This document shows positions 16,992-24,693 of a DNA stretch of 64,000 bases, piece after piece; position 1 is the first letter of the stretch; each line of letters starts with the position of its first letter. The stretch comes from CAVTLG01 sp963802635 (GTDB lineage: Bacteria > Chloroflexota > Ktedonobacteria > Ktedonobacterales > Ktedonobacteraceae): the NCBI GenBank assembly GCA_963802635.1, contig CAWDJJ010000002.1, positions 372,001 to 436,000 on the forward strand, given 5' to 3'. Made by a program: the position numbers and the translations under genes. Below the pieces are notes generated by a model. The model was not told the origin of the DNA and did not search any database. It was given only the letters and a program-made list of their open reading frames with translations.

Positions 16992-17198
16992 ATGGTACGC
17001 CTACGGGTGAAGGAAGTAGCACTAGAAAAAGGGGTAAGTATGGGGAAATTGTCACGAACGGCAGATGTTGCGTATAACACCATCCGTGCTATTTATCGAG
17101 ACCCCTACCGAGAAGTCACTACCACGACACTCGCAAAGATCGCCAAGGCATTAGGCGTATCCGTGAATGATTTGCTCGAAGATGTTCCTGAGAACTAG
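16992..17198 (+). CDS. XRE-family HTH transcriptional regulator, copy 1
   Basis: A 68-residue Cro/C1-type protein consisting of little more than the HTH: KEVALEKGVSMGKLSRTADVAY then NTIRAIYRDP, with the terminal helix LAKIAKALGVSVNDLLEDV. A second copy at 20837 differs at a single residue (Leu11 here, Arg there). It precedes an HTH-TPR gene by about 220 bases in the same direction. Likely DNA-binding dimer; it could control its own promoter or the HTH-TPR genes next door, which is inference. Confidence 0.9.
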   Translation: MVRLRVKEVALEKGVSMGKLSRTADVAYNTIRAIYRDPYREVTTTTLAKIAKALGVSVNDLLEDVPEN

Positions 17199-17350
17199 TT
17201 TCCTTTGATACTCCTTTCTGTCGTTTATTCACATGTAGCTTGCTTCTTGCTATATTGACGATGATGATGCTCATTTCATCCGATGTTGAGTATAGTAGAT
17301 GTGTGGGAACTTTTTTTCAGACACCTTTCTTTGTTCGTTCTGGTCTCGAC

Positions 17351-17379
17351 TAGACAACGTTAGGTGCATGCTCTATACT
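17351..17379 (+). promoter_or_regulatory. Conserved sigma70 promoter of HTH-TPR gene 1
   Basis: TAGACA (17351-17356) and TATACT (17374-17379) with a 17-base spacer. The same arrangement stands before all three HTH-TPR genes, and the -35/-10 hexamers are invariant even where the spacer differs. Confidence 0.7.
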
Positions 17380-17422
17380 CTCTTTAACCTCGAGTGGAGA
17401 ATGAGTATATGAGGAGCAGTCG

Positions 17423-18667
17423 ATGAGCAAGCGAGTAATGCAAGCAATGATGTTGGCAGAAGGAAACTATGGCAAAGTGATCATGGAGCGCAGAGTGTCG
17501 TTAGGTTGGTCCAGAGAGTTGCTTGCCGAGTTGTACGGAAATGTATTACGAGATCGAGAAGTCACCGTGAAAGCAATTGAAAAGATGGAGAAATACAACG
17601 ACGTGCCGAAAAATGCAAGGAGGCGTTTGATCTTAGCTGGTTTGCTGGGTCTTGCTCCAGCGGCGCTCGGCCTGCAACCGTTTGCGAGAGCGCTAGAGGA
17701 TATAATAACTCCAAGCTTGAAAAATGGTCCCATTGATATAGAAGAGTACCGTTCTGCTCTCACATCACTTCAGAATCTTTATTTTAGTAGTGGATATGAG
17801 CAGGTTTGGATAACGGTTGCTGGTATTGCCGACAGAATACAAACACTGCATAATAAGGTCCTCTATGTCGGCGGCAGCCAACAAACTGCAATGTTACAAC
17901 TGCTGAGTGGATATCATCTTATATTAGCGGATATCGCCAGCGAACACCAATGCCTGGATGCAGAGGAATACTATAACAAAGCTGTGGTTATAGCGCGAGA
18001 TCACCAGCTTGATCAACACTATGCTACAGCGCTCTTTCGACGTGCGATCTCCTTTCTTGATAATGGGAATGCTAGTGCTGCGAAAGATGATTTTACCCAG
18101 GCCCTCACGATCAAAAATATTCCTCCGCAATTACGAGGGAGTATCACAGCCAGCGCGAGTGTGGCAACTGCTCGTTGTGCACAATATAAGCAAGAGATCA
18201 CAAATGCGTTATATATGATGGATGATGCAGCAGACCTGACAGGGAAAAACATTGAAGCGATGTATCCTCAAAGGTTTGATCAAGATCGTTGGTATCTGGA
18301 TCGGGCCGCTGTGTTAGTTGAATCACCACTGAAGGAGTATCGCAAACCTGATAATGCTCTGCGTGATTTAGAGAAGGTGACGCTTACTGGTGAATCACGC
18401 GGTGTAGCTTACAGAGAAGCATATAGTGACATTCTGTCGGCGAGGGCTTATATGGATAAAAACGACCATCCATTTGCCACAAAATTAGCGCAAGATGCGC
18501 TCAGTATTATGGATGAGATGCAATCTCAAGCTCTTATTCCCGATATTAGAGCAGTGCACACGATGCTGAAAGAATCCAAGTATGGGAAATCGAGATCTGT
18601 GGCAGAGCTAGGTGTTGAGCTGATGAAAGTGCAAAACCCGAACGTGTTTGGTGTAGATAGGCTCTAG
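17423..18667 (+). CDS. HTH-TPR-like regulator, paralogue 1
   Basis: A 414-residue cytosolic protein, first of three paralogues. Residues ~20-75 form an XRE-like HTH (ERRVSLGWSRELLAELYGNV then REVTVKAIEKMEKYNDVP), followed by the hydrophobic LILAGLLGLAPAALGL (~69-84). The remaining ~320 residues are helical TPR-type repeats, e.g. AEEYYNKAVVIARDHQLDQHY and NASAAKDDFTQALTI. The end KESKYGKSRSVAELGVELM is conserved in all paralogues. GAGGAGCAGTCG precedes the ATG. The HTH-plus-TPR layout recalls RRNPP-type peptide receptors of Firmicutes, but no peptide gene is evident. DNA-binding and ligand remain inference. Confidence 0.75.
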   Translation: MSKRVMQAMMLAEGNYGKVIMERRVSLGWSRELLAELYGNVLRDREVTVKAIEKMEKYNDVPKNARRRLILAGLLGLAPAALGLQPFARALEDIITPSLKNGPIDIEEYRSALTSLQNLYFSSGYEQVWITVAGIADRIQTLHNKVLYVGGSQQTAMLQLLSGYHLILADIASEHQCLDAEEYYNKAVVIARDHQLDQHYATALFRRAISFLDNGNASAAKDDFTQALTIKNIPPQLRGSITASASVATARCAQYKQEITNALYMMDDAADLTGKNIEAMYPQRFDQDRWYLDRAAVLVESPLKEYRKPDNALRDLEKVTLTGESRGVAYREAYSDILSARAYMDKNDHPFATKLAQDALSIMDEMQSQALIPDIRAVHTMLKESKYGKSRSVAELGVELMKVQNPNVFGVDRL

Positions 18668-18740
18668 TAGAGAGCTGGAGGGATGCTATTCCTTAAGAAC
18701 TTTTTTTCAGATATCTTGCTCTATTTGTTCTGTTCTCGAC

Positions 18741-18769
18741 TAGACAACGTTAGGTGCATGCTCTATACT
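18741..18769 (+). promoter_or_regulatory. Conserved sigma70 promoter of HTH-TPR gene 2
   Basis: TAGACA (18741-18746), 17-base spacer, TATACT (18764-18769), identical in design to the promoters at 17351 and 21201. It shows that gene 2 can be transcribed independently although it lies only 145 bases behind gene 1. Confidence 0.7.
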
Positions 18770-18812
18770 CTCTGTAACTTTGAGTGGAGAATGAGTATAT
18801 GAGGAGCAGTCG

Positions 18813-20045
18813 ATGAGCAAGCGAGTAATGCAAGCAATGATGTTGGTAGAAGGAAACTATGGCAAAGTGATCATGGAGCGCAGAGTGTCGTTAGGTTGGT
18901 CCAGAGAGTTGCTGGCCGAGTTGTACGGAAATGTATTACGAGATCGAGAAGTCACCGTGAAAGCGATTGAAAAGATGGAGAAATACAATGACGTGCCGAA
19001 AAATGCGAGGAGGCGTTTGATCTTAGCTGGCTTGCTGGGTCTTGCTCCAGCGACACTTGGTCTGCAACCGTTGACGAGCACGCTAGAGGATATGATAACG
19101 CCAAGCTTGAAAAATGGCCCTATTGATGTAGAAGAGTACCGCTCTGCTCTTACATCACTTAGAGGTACTCGTTGGAGTAGTGGATATGAGCAGGTTTGGA
19201 TGACGGTGACTGATATTGTAGGCAGAATACAAACACTGCATAATAAGGTCCTCTATGTCGGCGGCAGCCAACAAACAGCAATGTTGCAACTGCTCAGTGG
19301 ATTTCATCTTCTCCTTGCGGGCATCGCCAGTGAACATAAATGCCTGGATGCAGAAGAACACTATAACAATGCCGTTATTATCGCACGAGATTATCACCTC
19401 GATCAGCAATATGCTATGGCACTTTTTGGTCGTGGGATCTTCTTTATGGAGAAGAGGAATCCTAAAGCAGCGAAGGATGATTTTACGCAAGCCCTCATCA
19501 TTAAAAATCTTCCTCCGCGATTACGAGGAAGTATCACTGGAAGTGCGAGTGTAACGAGCGCTCGTTGTGCACAATATAAGCAAGAGATCACAAATGCGTT
19601 ATCTATGATGGATGATGCAGCAGACCTGACGGGAGAAAATATTGAAGCACAGAGTCAATTAGAGTTTGATCAAGATCGTTGGTACCTGGATCGGGCCGGG
19701 GTGTTGCTTGGATCACCACTGAAGGAGTGTCGCAAACCCAATGAAGCTTTGCGTGATTTAGAGAAAGTAACGCTTGCTCATGAGTCGCGCCTTACATCTT
19801 ATAGAGAAGCCTGGAGTGACATTCTGTGGGCAAAAGCTTCTATTGATACAAATGATCATCCTTTTGCAACAAAATTAGCGCAAGATGCATTAAGTATCAT
19901 GTCTGAGATACAATCTCAAGCCCTTATTCCTCATATCACAGCGATACACACGACGCTGAAAGAGTCCAAGTATGGGAAATCGAGATCTGTGGCAGAGCTA
20001 GGTGTTGAGCTGATGAAAGTGCAAAATCCGAACATGTTTATGTAG
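18813..20045 (+). CDS. HTH-TPR-like regulator, paralogue 2
   Basis: A 410-residue paralogue of the protein at 17423. The first ~85 residues (HTH and the LILAGLLGLAPA segment) and the last ~25 are almost unchanged, while the TPR part differs more, e.g. SLRGTRWSSGYEQVW where gene 1 has SLQNLYFSSGYEQVW, and MEKRNPKAAKDDFTQALII. Variation concentrated in the repeat domain suggests different ligands or partners with one DNA target class; that is inference. It carries the same leader, with GAGGAGCAGTCG before the ATG. Confidence 0.75.
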   Translation: MSKRVMQAMMLVEGNYGKVIMERRVSLGWSRELLAELYGNVLRDREVTVKAIEKMEKYNDVPKNARRRLILAGLLGLAPATLGLQPLTSTLEDMITPSLKNGPIDVEEYRSALTSLRGTRWSSGYEQVWMTVTDIVGRIQTLHNKVLYVGGSQQTAMLQLLSGFHLLLAGIASEHKCLDAEEHYNNAVIIARDYHLDQQYAMALFGRGIFFMEKRNPKAAKDDFTQALIIKNLPPRLRGSITGSASVTSARCAQYKQEITNALSMMDDAADLTGENIEAQSQLEFDQDRWYLDRAGVLLGSPLKECRKPNEALRDLEKVTLAHESRLTSYREAWSDILWAKASIDTNDHPFATKLAQDALSIMSEIQSQALIPHITAIHTTLKESKYGKSRSVAELGVELMKVQNPNMFM

Positions 20046-20154
20046 ACTGGCATGGAGAAATCGATTTTTTGATGGCCTCACCCTCACGTGAAGCCATTTC
20101 TTTCTCTGGGAAAGGCACACTACGCCCAACTGAGACATGACTACAACCTTTCTC

Positions 20155-20535
20155 TTATGACCAGCGTGGTGGATTGAGTACAATGCGAGTGAGGTCTACT
20201 GATACACGATTAAACTCATCTTTATTCAGAAACGTTACCTTGCCATCAAGTGCAGTCCCCTGATCAGTTAGGAGTACAACCCCAATTTGAGTCGGCCACC
20301 AGCACCAGGAAAGAGCCGCCCCACGCGGAGTATTGAGGATCAGTGGCGAAGCTTGCAACTTTTCTTTTTCAAATACACGTTTCAAACGCGCATAGGCAAT
20401 ATATTGCGTGCGGTATGGCTCTGGACGATCCCCAGGGCCGAGAAAAGGATTAAGGCTATCCTTTTTCAAAACTTCTTCAAGTGGAATAAGATCATCTTCA
20501 GTGATGCGCTTGATATTTAATAAATAACTTGACAT
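20155..20535 (-). CDS. Hypothetical protein
   Basis: 126 residues from ATG 20535, preceded by a strong AGGAGG ribosome binding site (8 bases). The sequence has mixed alpha and beta character (ITEDDLIPLEEVLKKDSLNPF, RTQYIAYARLKRVFEKEKL, QIGVVLLTDQGTALDGKVTFL) and no recognised domain. Residues LNPFLGPGDRPEPYRTQYIAY contain several Pro/Gly turns and a Tyr-rich stretch. It is transcribed divergently from the second regulatory block and converges with HTH-TPR gene 2. Function unknown. Confidence 0.6.
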   Translation of the reverse strand: MSSYLLNIKRITEDDLIPLEEVLKKDSLNPFLGPGDRPEPYRTQYIAYARLKRVFEKEKLQASPLILNTPRGAALSWCWWPTQIGVVLLTDQGTALDGKVTFLNKDEFNRVSVDLTRIVLNPPRWS

Positions 20536-20779
20536 GCCATATTCCTCCTTGCCAATTATTGTATGTGTTCATCACAGTAGATCTCCAGGTTAAAAGAAAG
20601 AGAGGATGTTCATAGCTTCAAAGAAGACATTGTACAGCCTTTGGGGGCGAATGGTCGCAATGATATCTATTATCGTGTCAGTCGTGTGATGTTTGTCATG
20701 TTGTTGTCCATGCTTGGTGTTTTCTCTCTAAGTGTACAGCTAGAATAACGCCCCTACAAGCGTAGACTTTCGCTGCCTG

Positions 20780-20808
20780 TTCTTACAAGAAAGTTGACGT
20801 GTTAGAAT
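20780..20808 (+). promoter_or_regulatory. Putative extended -10 promoter of XRE gene copy 2
   Basis: TTCTTA (20780-20785), 17 bases, TAGAAT (20803-20808) preceded by TGT, as in copy 1. Confidence 0.5.
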
Positions 20809-20836
20809 AAAACAAAGACTTTTGTTGGAGTAAGGA

Positions 20837-21043
20837 ATGGTACGCCTACGGGTGAAGGAAGTAGCGCGAGAAAAAGGGGTAAGTATGGGGAAATTGTCAC
20901 GGACGGCAGATGTTGCATATAACACCATCCGTGCTATTTATCGAGACCCCTACCGAGAAGTCACTACCACGACACTCGCAAAGATCGCCAAGGCATTAGG
21001 CGTATCCGTGAATGATTTGCTCGAAGATGTTCCTGAGAACTAG
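20837..21043 (+). CDS. XRE-family HTH transcriptional regulator, copy 2
   Basis: 68 residues, identical to the protein at 16992 except Arg11 in place of Leu11 (KEVAREKGVS). It contains the full Cro/C1-type HTH and ends LLEDVPEN. Its position before HTH-TPR gene 3 mirrors copy 1 before gene 1. The very low divergence implies a recent duplication or continuing gene conversion; the two proteins probably bind the same operator and may form mixed dimers. Confidence 0.9.
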   Translation: MVRLRVKEVAREKGVSMGKLSRTADVAYNTIRAIYRDPYREVTTTTLAKIAKALGVSVNDLLEDVPEN

Positions 21044-21200
21044 TTTCCTTTGATACTCCTTTCTGTCGTTTATTCACCATATAGTTTGCTTCTTGCTACA
21101 TTGACGATGATGATGCTCATTTCGTCCGATGTTGAGTATAGTAGATGCATGGGAACTTTTTTTCAGACACCTTTCTTTCTTTGTTCGTTCTGTTCTCGAC

Positions 21201-21229
21201 TAGACAACGGCGGGCGCGTGCTCTATACT
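21201..21229 (+). promoter_or_regulatory. Conserved sigma70 promoter of HTH-TPR gene 3
   Basis: TAGACA (21201-21206), 17-base spacer, TATACT (21224-21229). The spacer here differs (ACGGCGGGCG...) from the other two copies while the hexamers are unchanged, indicating selection on the promoter. Confidence 0.7.
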
Positions 21230-21272
21230 CTCTGTAACTTTGAGTGGAGAATGAGTATATGAGGAGCAGTCG

Positions 21273-22511
21273 ATGAGCAAGCGAGTAATGCAAGCAATGA
21301 TATTGGCAGAAGGAAACTATGGCAAAGTCATCATGGAGCGCAGAGTGTCGTTAGGCTGGTCCAGGGAGTTGCTGGCCGAGTTGTACGGAAATGTATTACG
21401 AGATCGAGAAGTCACCGTGAAAGCAATTGAAAAGATGGAGAAATACAACGACGTGCCGAAAAATGCGAGGAGGCGTTTGATCTTAGCTGGTTTGCTGGGT
21501 CTTGCTCCAGCGGCGCTCGGCCTGCAGCCATTTACTGGCATGCTAGAGGATATGATAACTCCAAGCTTGAAAAATGGTCCCATTGATATAGAAGAGTACC
21601 GTTCTGCTCTCACATCACTTCAGGGTTCTCTTTGGAGCAATGAATATGAGCAGATTGGAATGACGGTCGCTACTATTGTAGATAGAATACAAGCACTGCA
21701 TAATAAGGTCCTCTATGTTGGCACCAACTATAAACAAACAGCAATGTTGCAACTGCTGAGCGGATATCATCTTCTTCTGGCTGATATCGCCAGCGAACAC
21801 CAATGCCTGGATGCAGAAGAATACTATAACAAAGCTGTGGTTATAGCGCGAGATCACCAGCTTGATCAACACTATGCTACAGCGCTTTTTGGCCGTGGAA
21901 TCTTCTTCCTCGATACTAATGGGAATGCTAGCGCTGCGAAGGATGATTTTACCCAGGCTCTCACCATTAAAAATATTCCTCCGCAATTACGAGGGAGTAT
22001 TACTGCAAGCATGGGTGTGGCGAATGCTCGTTGTGCACAATCTCAGCAAGAAATCACAAATGCATTATCTATGATGGATGATGCAGCAGAATTGACGGAA
22101 AAAAATATTGAAGCAACGTATCAGATGAAGTTTGATCAAGACCGTTGGTATCTGGATCGGGCCGAAGTATTGCTTGGATCACCACTTAGAGAGTGCCGCC
22201 AACCCGATAATGCTCTACGCGATTTAGAGGAGGTGACGTTTACTGGTGAGCCACGCCGTGTCGCTTACAGAGAAGCAGAAAGTGACATTCTGTCGGCGAG
22301 GACTTACATTGATAAAAATGATCATCCATTTGCCACAAAATTAGCGCAGGACGCACTCAGTATCATAGATGAAATACACTATCAAACTCTTCTTCCTCAT
22401 ATCACAGCGATACACACGATGCTGAAAGAGTCCAAGTATGGGAAATCGAGATCCGTGGCAGAGCTAGGTGTTGAGCTGATGAAAGTACAAAACCCGAACG
22501 TGTTTGCGTAG
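21273..22511 (+). CDS. HTH-TPR-like regulator, paralogue 3
   Basis: A 412-residue third paralogue. The N-terminal HTH is essentially identical to the others (ERRVSLGWSRELLAELYGNV). The TPR part is mosaic: LDAEEYYNKAVVIARDHQL matches gene 1, whereas ATALFGRGIFFLDTNGN combines features of genes 1 and 2, which suggests recombination between copies. The conserved end (ESKYGKSRSVAELGVELM) is kept. Together with XRE copy 2 it forms the second cassette. Predicted DNA-binding sensor of unknown signal. Confidence 0.75.
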   Translation: MSKRVMQAMILAEGNYGKVIMERRVSLGWSRELLAELYGNVLRDREVTVKAIEKMEKYNDVPKNARRRLILAGLLGLAPAALGLQPFTGMLEDMITPSLKNGPIDIEEYRSALTSLQGSLWSNEYEQIGMTVATIVDRIQALHNKVLYVGTNYKQTAMLQLLSGYHLLLADIASEHQCLDAEEYYNKAVVIARDHQLDQHYATALFGRGIFFLDTNGNASAAKDDFTQALTIKNIPPQLRGSITASMGVANARCAQSQQEITNALSMMDDAAELTEKNIEATYQMKFDQDRWYLDRAEVLLGSPLRECRQPDNALRDLEEVTFTGEPRRVAYREAESDILSARTYIDKNDHPFATKLAQDALSIIDEIHYQTLLPHITAIHTMLKESKYGKSRSVAELGVELMKVQNPNVFA

Positions 22512-22535
22512 ACTTATGATACCAGAAAATTGAGC

Positions 22536-22568
22536 GTGCGCAGTAATCCCACGTGGGATACTGCGCAC
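22536..22568. terminator. Hairpin between convergent HTH-TPR gene 3 and the CoxG-like gene
   Basis: GTGCGCAGTAATCCCAC pairs with GTGGGATACTGCGCAC, a 16-bp stem with one bulged A and almost no loop. It lies 24 bases after the plus-strand stop and 25 bases from the minus-strand stop. It has no T-run but is placed to separate the two convergent transcripts. Confidence 0.6.
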
Positions 22569-22593
22569 CTGGCGTTACAGTCTTAAATACTGG

Positions 22594-23028
22594 TTAGCCG
22601 ACAGATTTGTCCAGGTTTTTAAAGAAGTTATTGAGCGCATTCTTCACAAAGCCTTCGCCGATTGGATTATTGGCGATAGCAACCGGACCTTCAAGCTCAG
22701 CATTGACGTTATAAGTGAGCAATGCTCCATCAGCCTCATCTGTCAGGTTGATCTGGCTAGCCGCATTGATTGATCCACCACGGCCTTTGCGCTGCACTTG
22801 CAGCTCGAGATTGTTGGGGTCCTGGCGATGTGCGATATTGATACTGACAATATATGGTCCCTTCAATCCTGGTAGTGCTGTTGTGATGGCGGCGTTGATG
22901 TGGCTAGTATCGGTGTACTCGACTGAGTCACAGCCTGGGATGCTCGCTTTCAGAATCGCTGGATTGAGAATAGCCTGAAAAACCTGTTCACTGTGAGCTT
23001 TAAATTTGTGTGTTCCGTTAAGTTTCAT
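22594..23028 (-). CDS. CoxG-like SRPBCC-family protein
   Basis: 144 residues with the typical CoxG/SRPBCC pattern: MKLNGTHKFKAHSEQVFQAILNPAIL, then LKASIPGCDSVEYTD, LPGLKGPYIVSINI, and the C-terminal helix GEGFVKNALNNFFKNL. CoxG is named from carbon monoxide dehydrogenase clusters, where it helps membrane anchoring, but stand-alone members with a lipid- or ligand-binding START-like fold are common. No CO dehydrogenase genes are in this window, so the role is unknown. The start ATG 23028 follows a GGAGAAAAATCC-like element on the complementary strand only weakly. Confidence 0.85.
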   Translation of the reverse strand: MKLNGTHKFKAHSEQVFQAILNPAILKASIPGCDSVEYTDTSHINAAITTALPGLKGPYIVSINIAHRQDPNNLELQVQRKGRGGSINAASQINLTDEADGALLTYNVNAELEGPVAIANNPIGEGFVKNALNNFFKNLDKSVG

Positions 23029-23453
23029 ACGGAGAAAAATCCTTCCTCTATGCTAGCAAAATCATACTCGTGTGCAAACATATGCTAATAGTACCCTGCT
23101 CCCTATGTGCATAAATTTGAATATAATAAAATCTTTGTCTTTTTCATATGCAAAGCAGACAAGATGCAGCCATATTATCTTTCTCGTATCTCCTGTTTCG
23201 GGAGCGAGATACCTGACAGATATTTGCAGAGACAGGACCTATTGTAGCGATTTCTGACCTAACTTTCAAGTGAAATGTGGTTTTTCGTGCTAAATTTCCT
23301 AGCGTATGCACCTTATTGCTTTGGAGCGAAAATGTTTGATGTAAATGAGTCAAATGTGCTACTATGTTAGTATTTGGGAATTATTATGCTATACTACCAT
23401 GGTATGTGTCATCACATATCATCTATCTACTGCATTTTTAAGAGGAAGTTGTG
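23029..23453. other. Intergenic region with a putative promoter
   Basis: About 425 bases without a gene. Near its end an extended -10 (TGCTATACT, hexamer at 23390-23395) lies 17 bases behind TTAGTA (23367-23372) and would serve the plus-strand gene at 23454. Nothing else is recognisable. Confidence 0.4.
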
Positions 23454-24554
23454 ATGGTTTCAAGTGAAGAGCGTGGGAAACAAAGTAGCGGAAAGTGGCA
23501 TTCACGTTTGGCGCAAGAGCGTCTTGGTCTCTCCGTATCAGTGGAAGAGGCATTGGTAGATTCTGTCTTGCAAGAGAGGTCTGGCGAACCGACTGACAGT
23601 ATGCATACGACTCATGAACGTGCTCTTTTCCCTCCGCGATTAAGTTTACAATCCAGACCGATAGCTGCTTTACGGCCAGCTCGTATGGTTTCGTCCACGG
23701 GAGATGATAGTATTGTTGTATCTGCTGATGCAAAACATGAGCAAAAATCTACCACGGGGATGCACGATACTGCCGCATTACGGCATTATACTCACTATTC
23801 TCCGGCATCGTTGGCTACACCTGAGTCTCTGGAGGTAGCTGATTTGCCTCCTGGACAGTTACCTTTGCCAGGCAGTCAGTTTGATGCTGCATCTGTCGCA
23901 CCTGCGCCGGAGAGACTGGCGGACAAAGGAGTGACCGCGATAAGCTACCCGCTTGCGGCACCTGGGAAGGGGGGAGCGCAGATTGTGCCACAGAGGCAAC
24001 GTGTGATCGGTCAGACCGCGAAAATTCCCGTAAAGATCCGTCTTGAGACGCTTCCTGCTCTGGTCATAGCTGAAGCTGTGGCGTTGCCAACGTCCACATC
24101 TGCTAGAGAGCACGTAGCGCGCGACCTAAGCATGACGAGTACCCACCTTCCCACCGTGGGGAGCGCATATGAAGAGGCACATGCTAGAAGTACGCCCGTG
24201 CCTGTTGCGCTACTTACACGTATGCGGGAAGGGAACACGAGTACCCATTTACCTGCTATAGAGATCTTCAATGGCGAGAGTTATATTGCATCGCGTGGCA
24301 TACTGACAGGTTCGGGCGCTATTGAGCGTGGACAATCTGATGTCACTATCGATAATTCCGCAATTACAGCGTCGAGTGTCGTGCTGGTTATGCTCACATC
24401 AAACCCTGGTCCAGTTGCCGTACACTACGTATCACTACACGTGCTTGTGGGTTTTACACTGCATTTGACGGCACCGACGACGATGAAGACAGCCTTCAAC
24501 TATATGCTTTATAACGGTCCAGATAGCGCTGGCAAGCAACGTAGTCCTGCGTAG
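23454..24554 (+). CDS. Hypothetical protein with fibre-like beta-rich C-terminal domain
   Basis: 366 residues from ATG 23454 behind AGAGGAAG (a GTG directly in front is also possible). Residues 1-270 are low in hydrophobics and rich in Ser, Thr, Pro and Arg, probably disordered. The last ~95 residues change character: SRGILTGSGAIERGQSDVTI, ITASSVVLVMLTSNPGP and GFTLHLTAPTTMKTAFNYML. The order G-x-G...V-x-V-x-N..I-x-A-S-S-V-V-L-V-x-L-x-x-N-P-G...G-F-x-x-x-L...F-N-Y is one I associate with small beta-sandwich domains at the ends of phage tail-fibre and surface proteins. No signal peptide is seen, so location is unclear. It ends at a hairpin terminator (24634). Confidence 0.55.
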   Translation: MVSSEERGKQSSGKWHSRLAQERLGLSVSVEEALVDSVLQERSGEPTDSMHTTHERALFPPRLSLQSRPIAALRPARMVSSTGDDSIVVSADAKHEQKSTTGMHDTAALRHYTHYSPASLATPESLEVADLPPGQLPLPGSQFDAASVAPAPERLADKGVTAISYPLAAPGKGGAQIVPQRQRVIGQTAKIPVKIRLETLPALVIAEAVALPTSTSAREHVARDLSMTSTHLPTVGSAYEEAHARSTPVPVALLTRMREGNTSTHLPAIEIFNGESYIASRGILTGSGAIERGQSDVTIDNSAITASSVVLVMLTSNPGPVAVHYVSLHVLVGFTLHLTAPTTMKTAFNYMLYNGPDSAGKQRSPA

Positions 24555-24633
24555 TGATAGTGCCGAGCAACGTATCCCTTACCTTTCGGCTGGCTGGCTG
24601 CGGAACAAGAACGCCGCTATTCTATAAAAGATG

Positions 24634-24672
24634 AGAGGGAGGCTATCAGTTGATAGTCTCCCCTCTTTCTTG
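24634..24672. terminator. Bidirectional hairpin terminator
   Basis: GAGGGAGGCTATCA (24635-24648) pairs with TGATAGTCTCCC-CTC, followed by TTTCTT on the plus strand and by CTTTTATAG on the minus strand. It separates the gene ending at 24554 from the convergent kinase relic. Confidence 0.7.
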
Positions 24673-24693
24673 CATTCTCTGCTTTTGCACTTT

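Larger units (their letters stand above)
16821..17422 (+). repeat. Duplicated regulatory block, copy 1 (divergent promoter region, XRE gene and leader of HTH-TPR gene)
   Basis: About 600 bases, from TCTATTATCG at 16821 to the start of the HTH-TPR gene, are almost identical to 20660-21272. The left edge lies just before the ribosome binding site of the divergent minus-strand gene, and different minus-strand genes adjoin the two copies. The block contains the XRE gene, its promoter and the promoter of the following HTH-TPR gene. Confidence 0.85.
20660..21272 (+). repeat. Duplicated regulatory block, copy 2
   Basis: Near-identical to 16821-17422: same divergent spacer, XRE gene, and leader with promoter of the HTH-TPR gene. 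Differences are scattered single bases plus a few short indels. The block plus its following HTH-TPR gene appears to have been duplicated as one cassette. Confidence 0.85.

Noticed and set aside
21050..21262. 70-residue frame with a hydrophobic start between XRE copy 2 and HTH-TPR gene 3, considered as a signalling peptide
   Set aside because: The equivalent frame in copy 1 is stopped early and the sequence is not conserved, so it is not under selection as a peptide.
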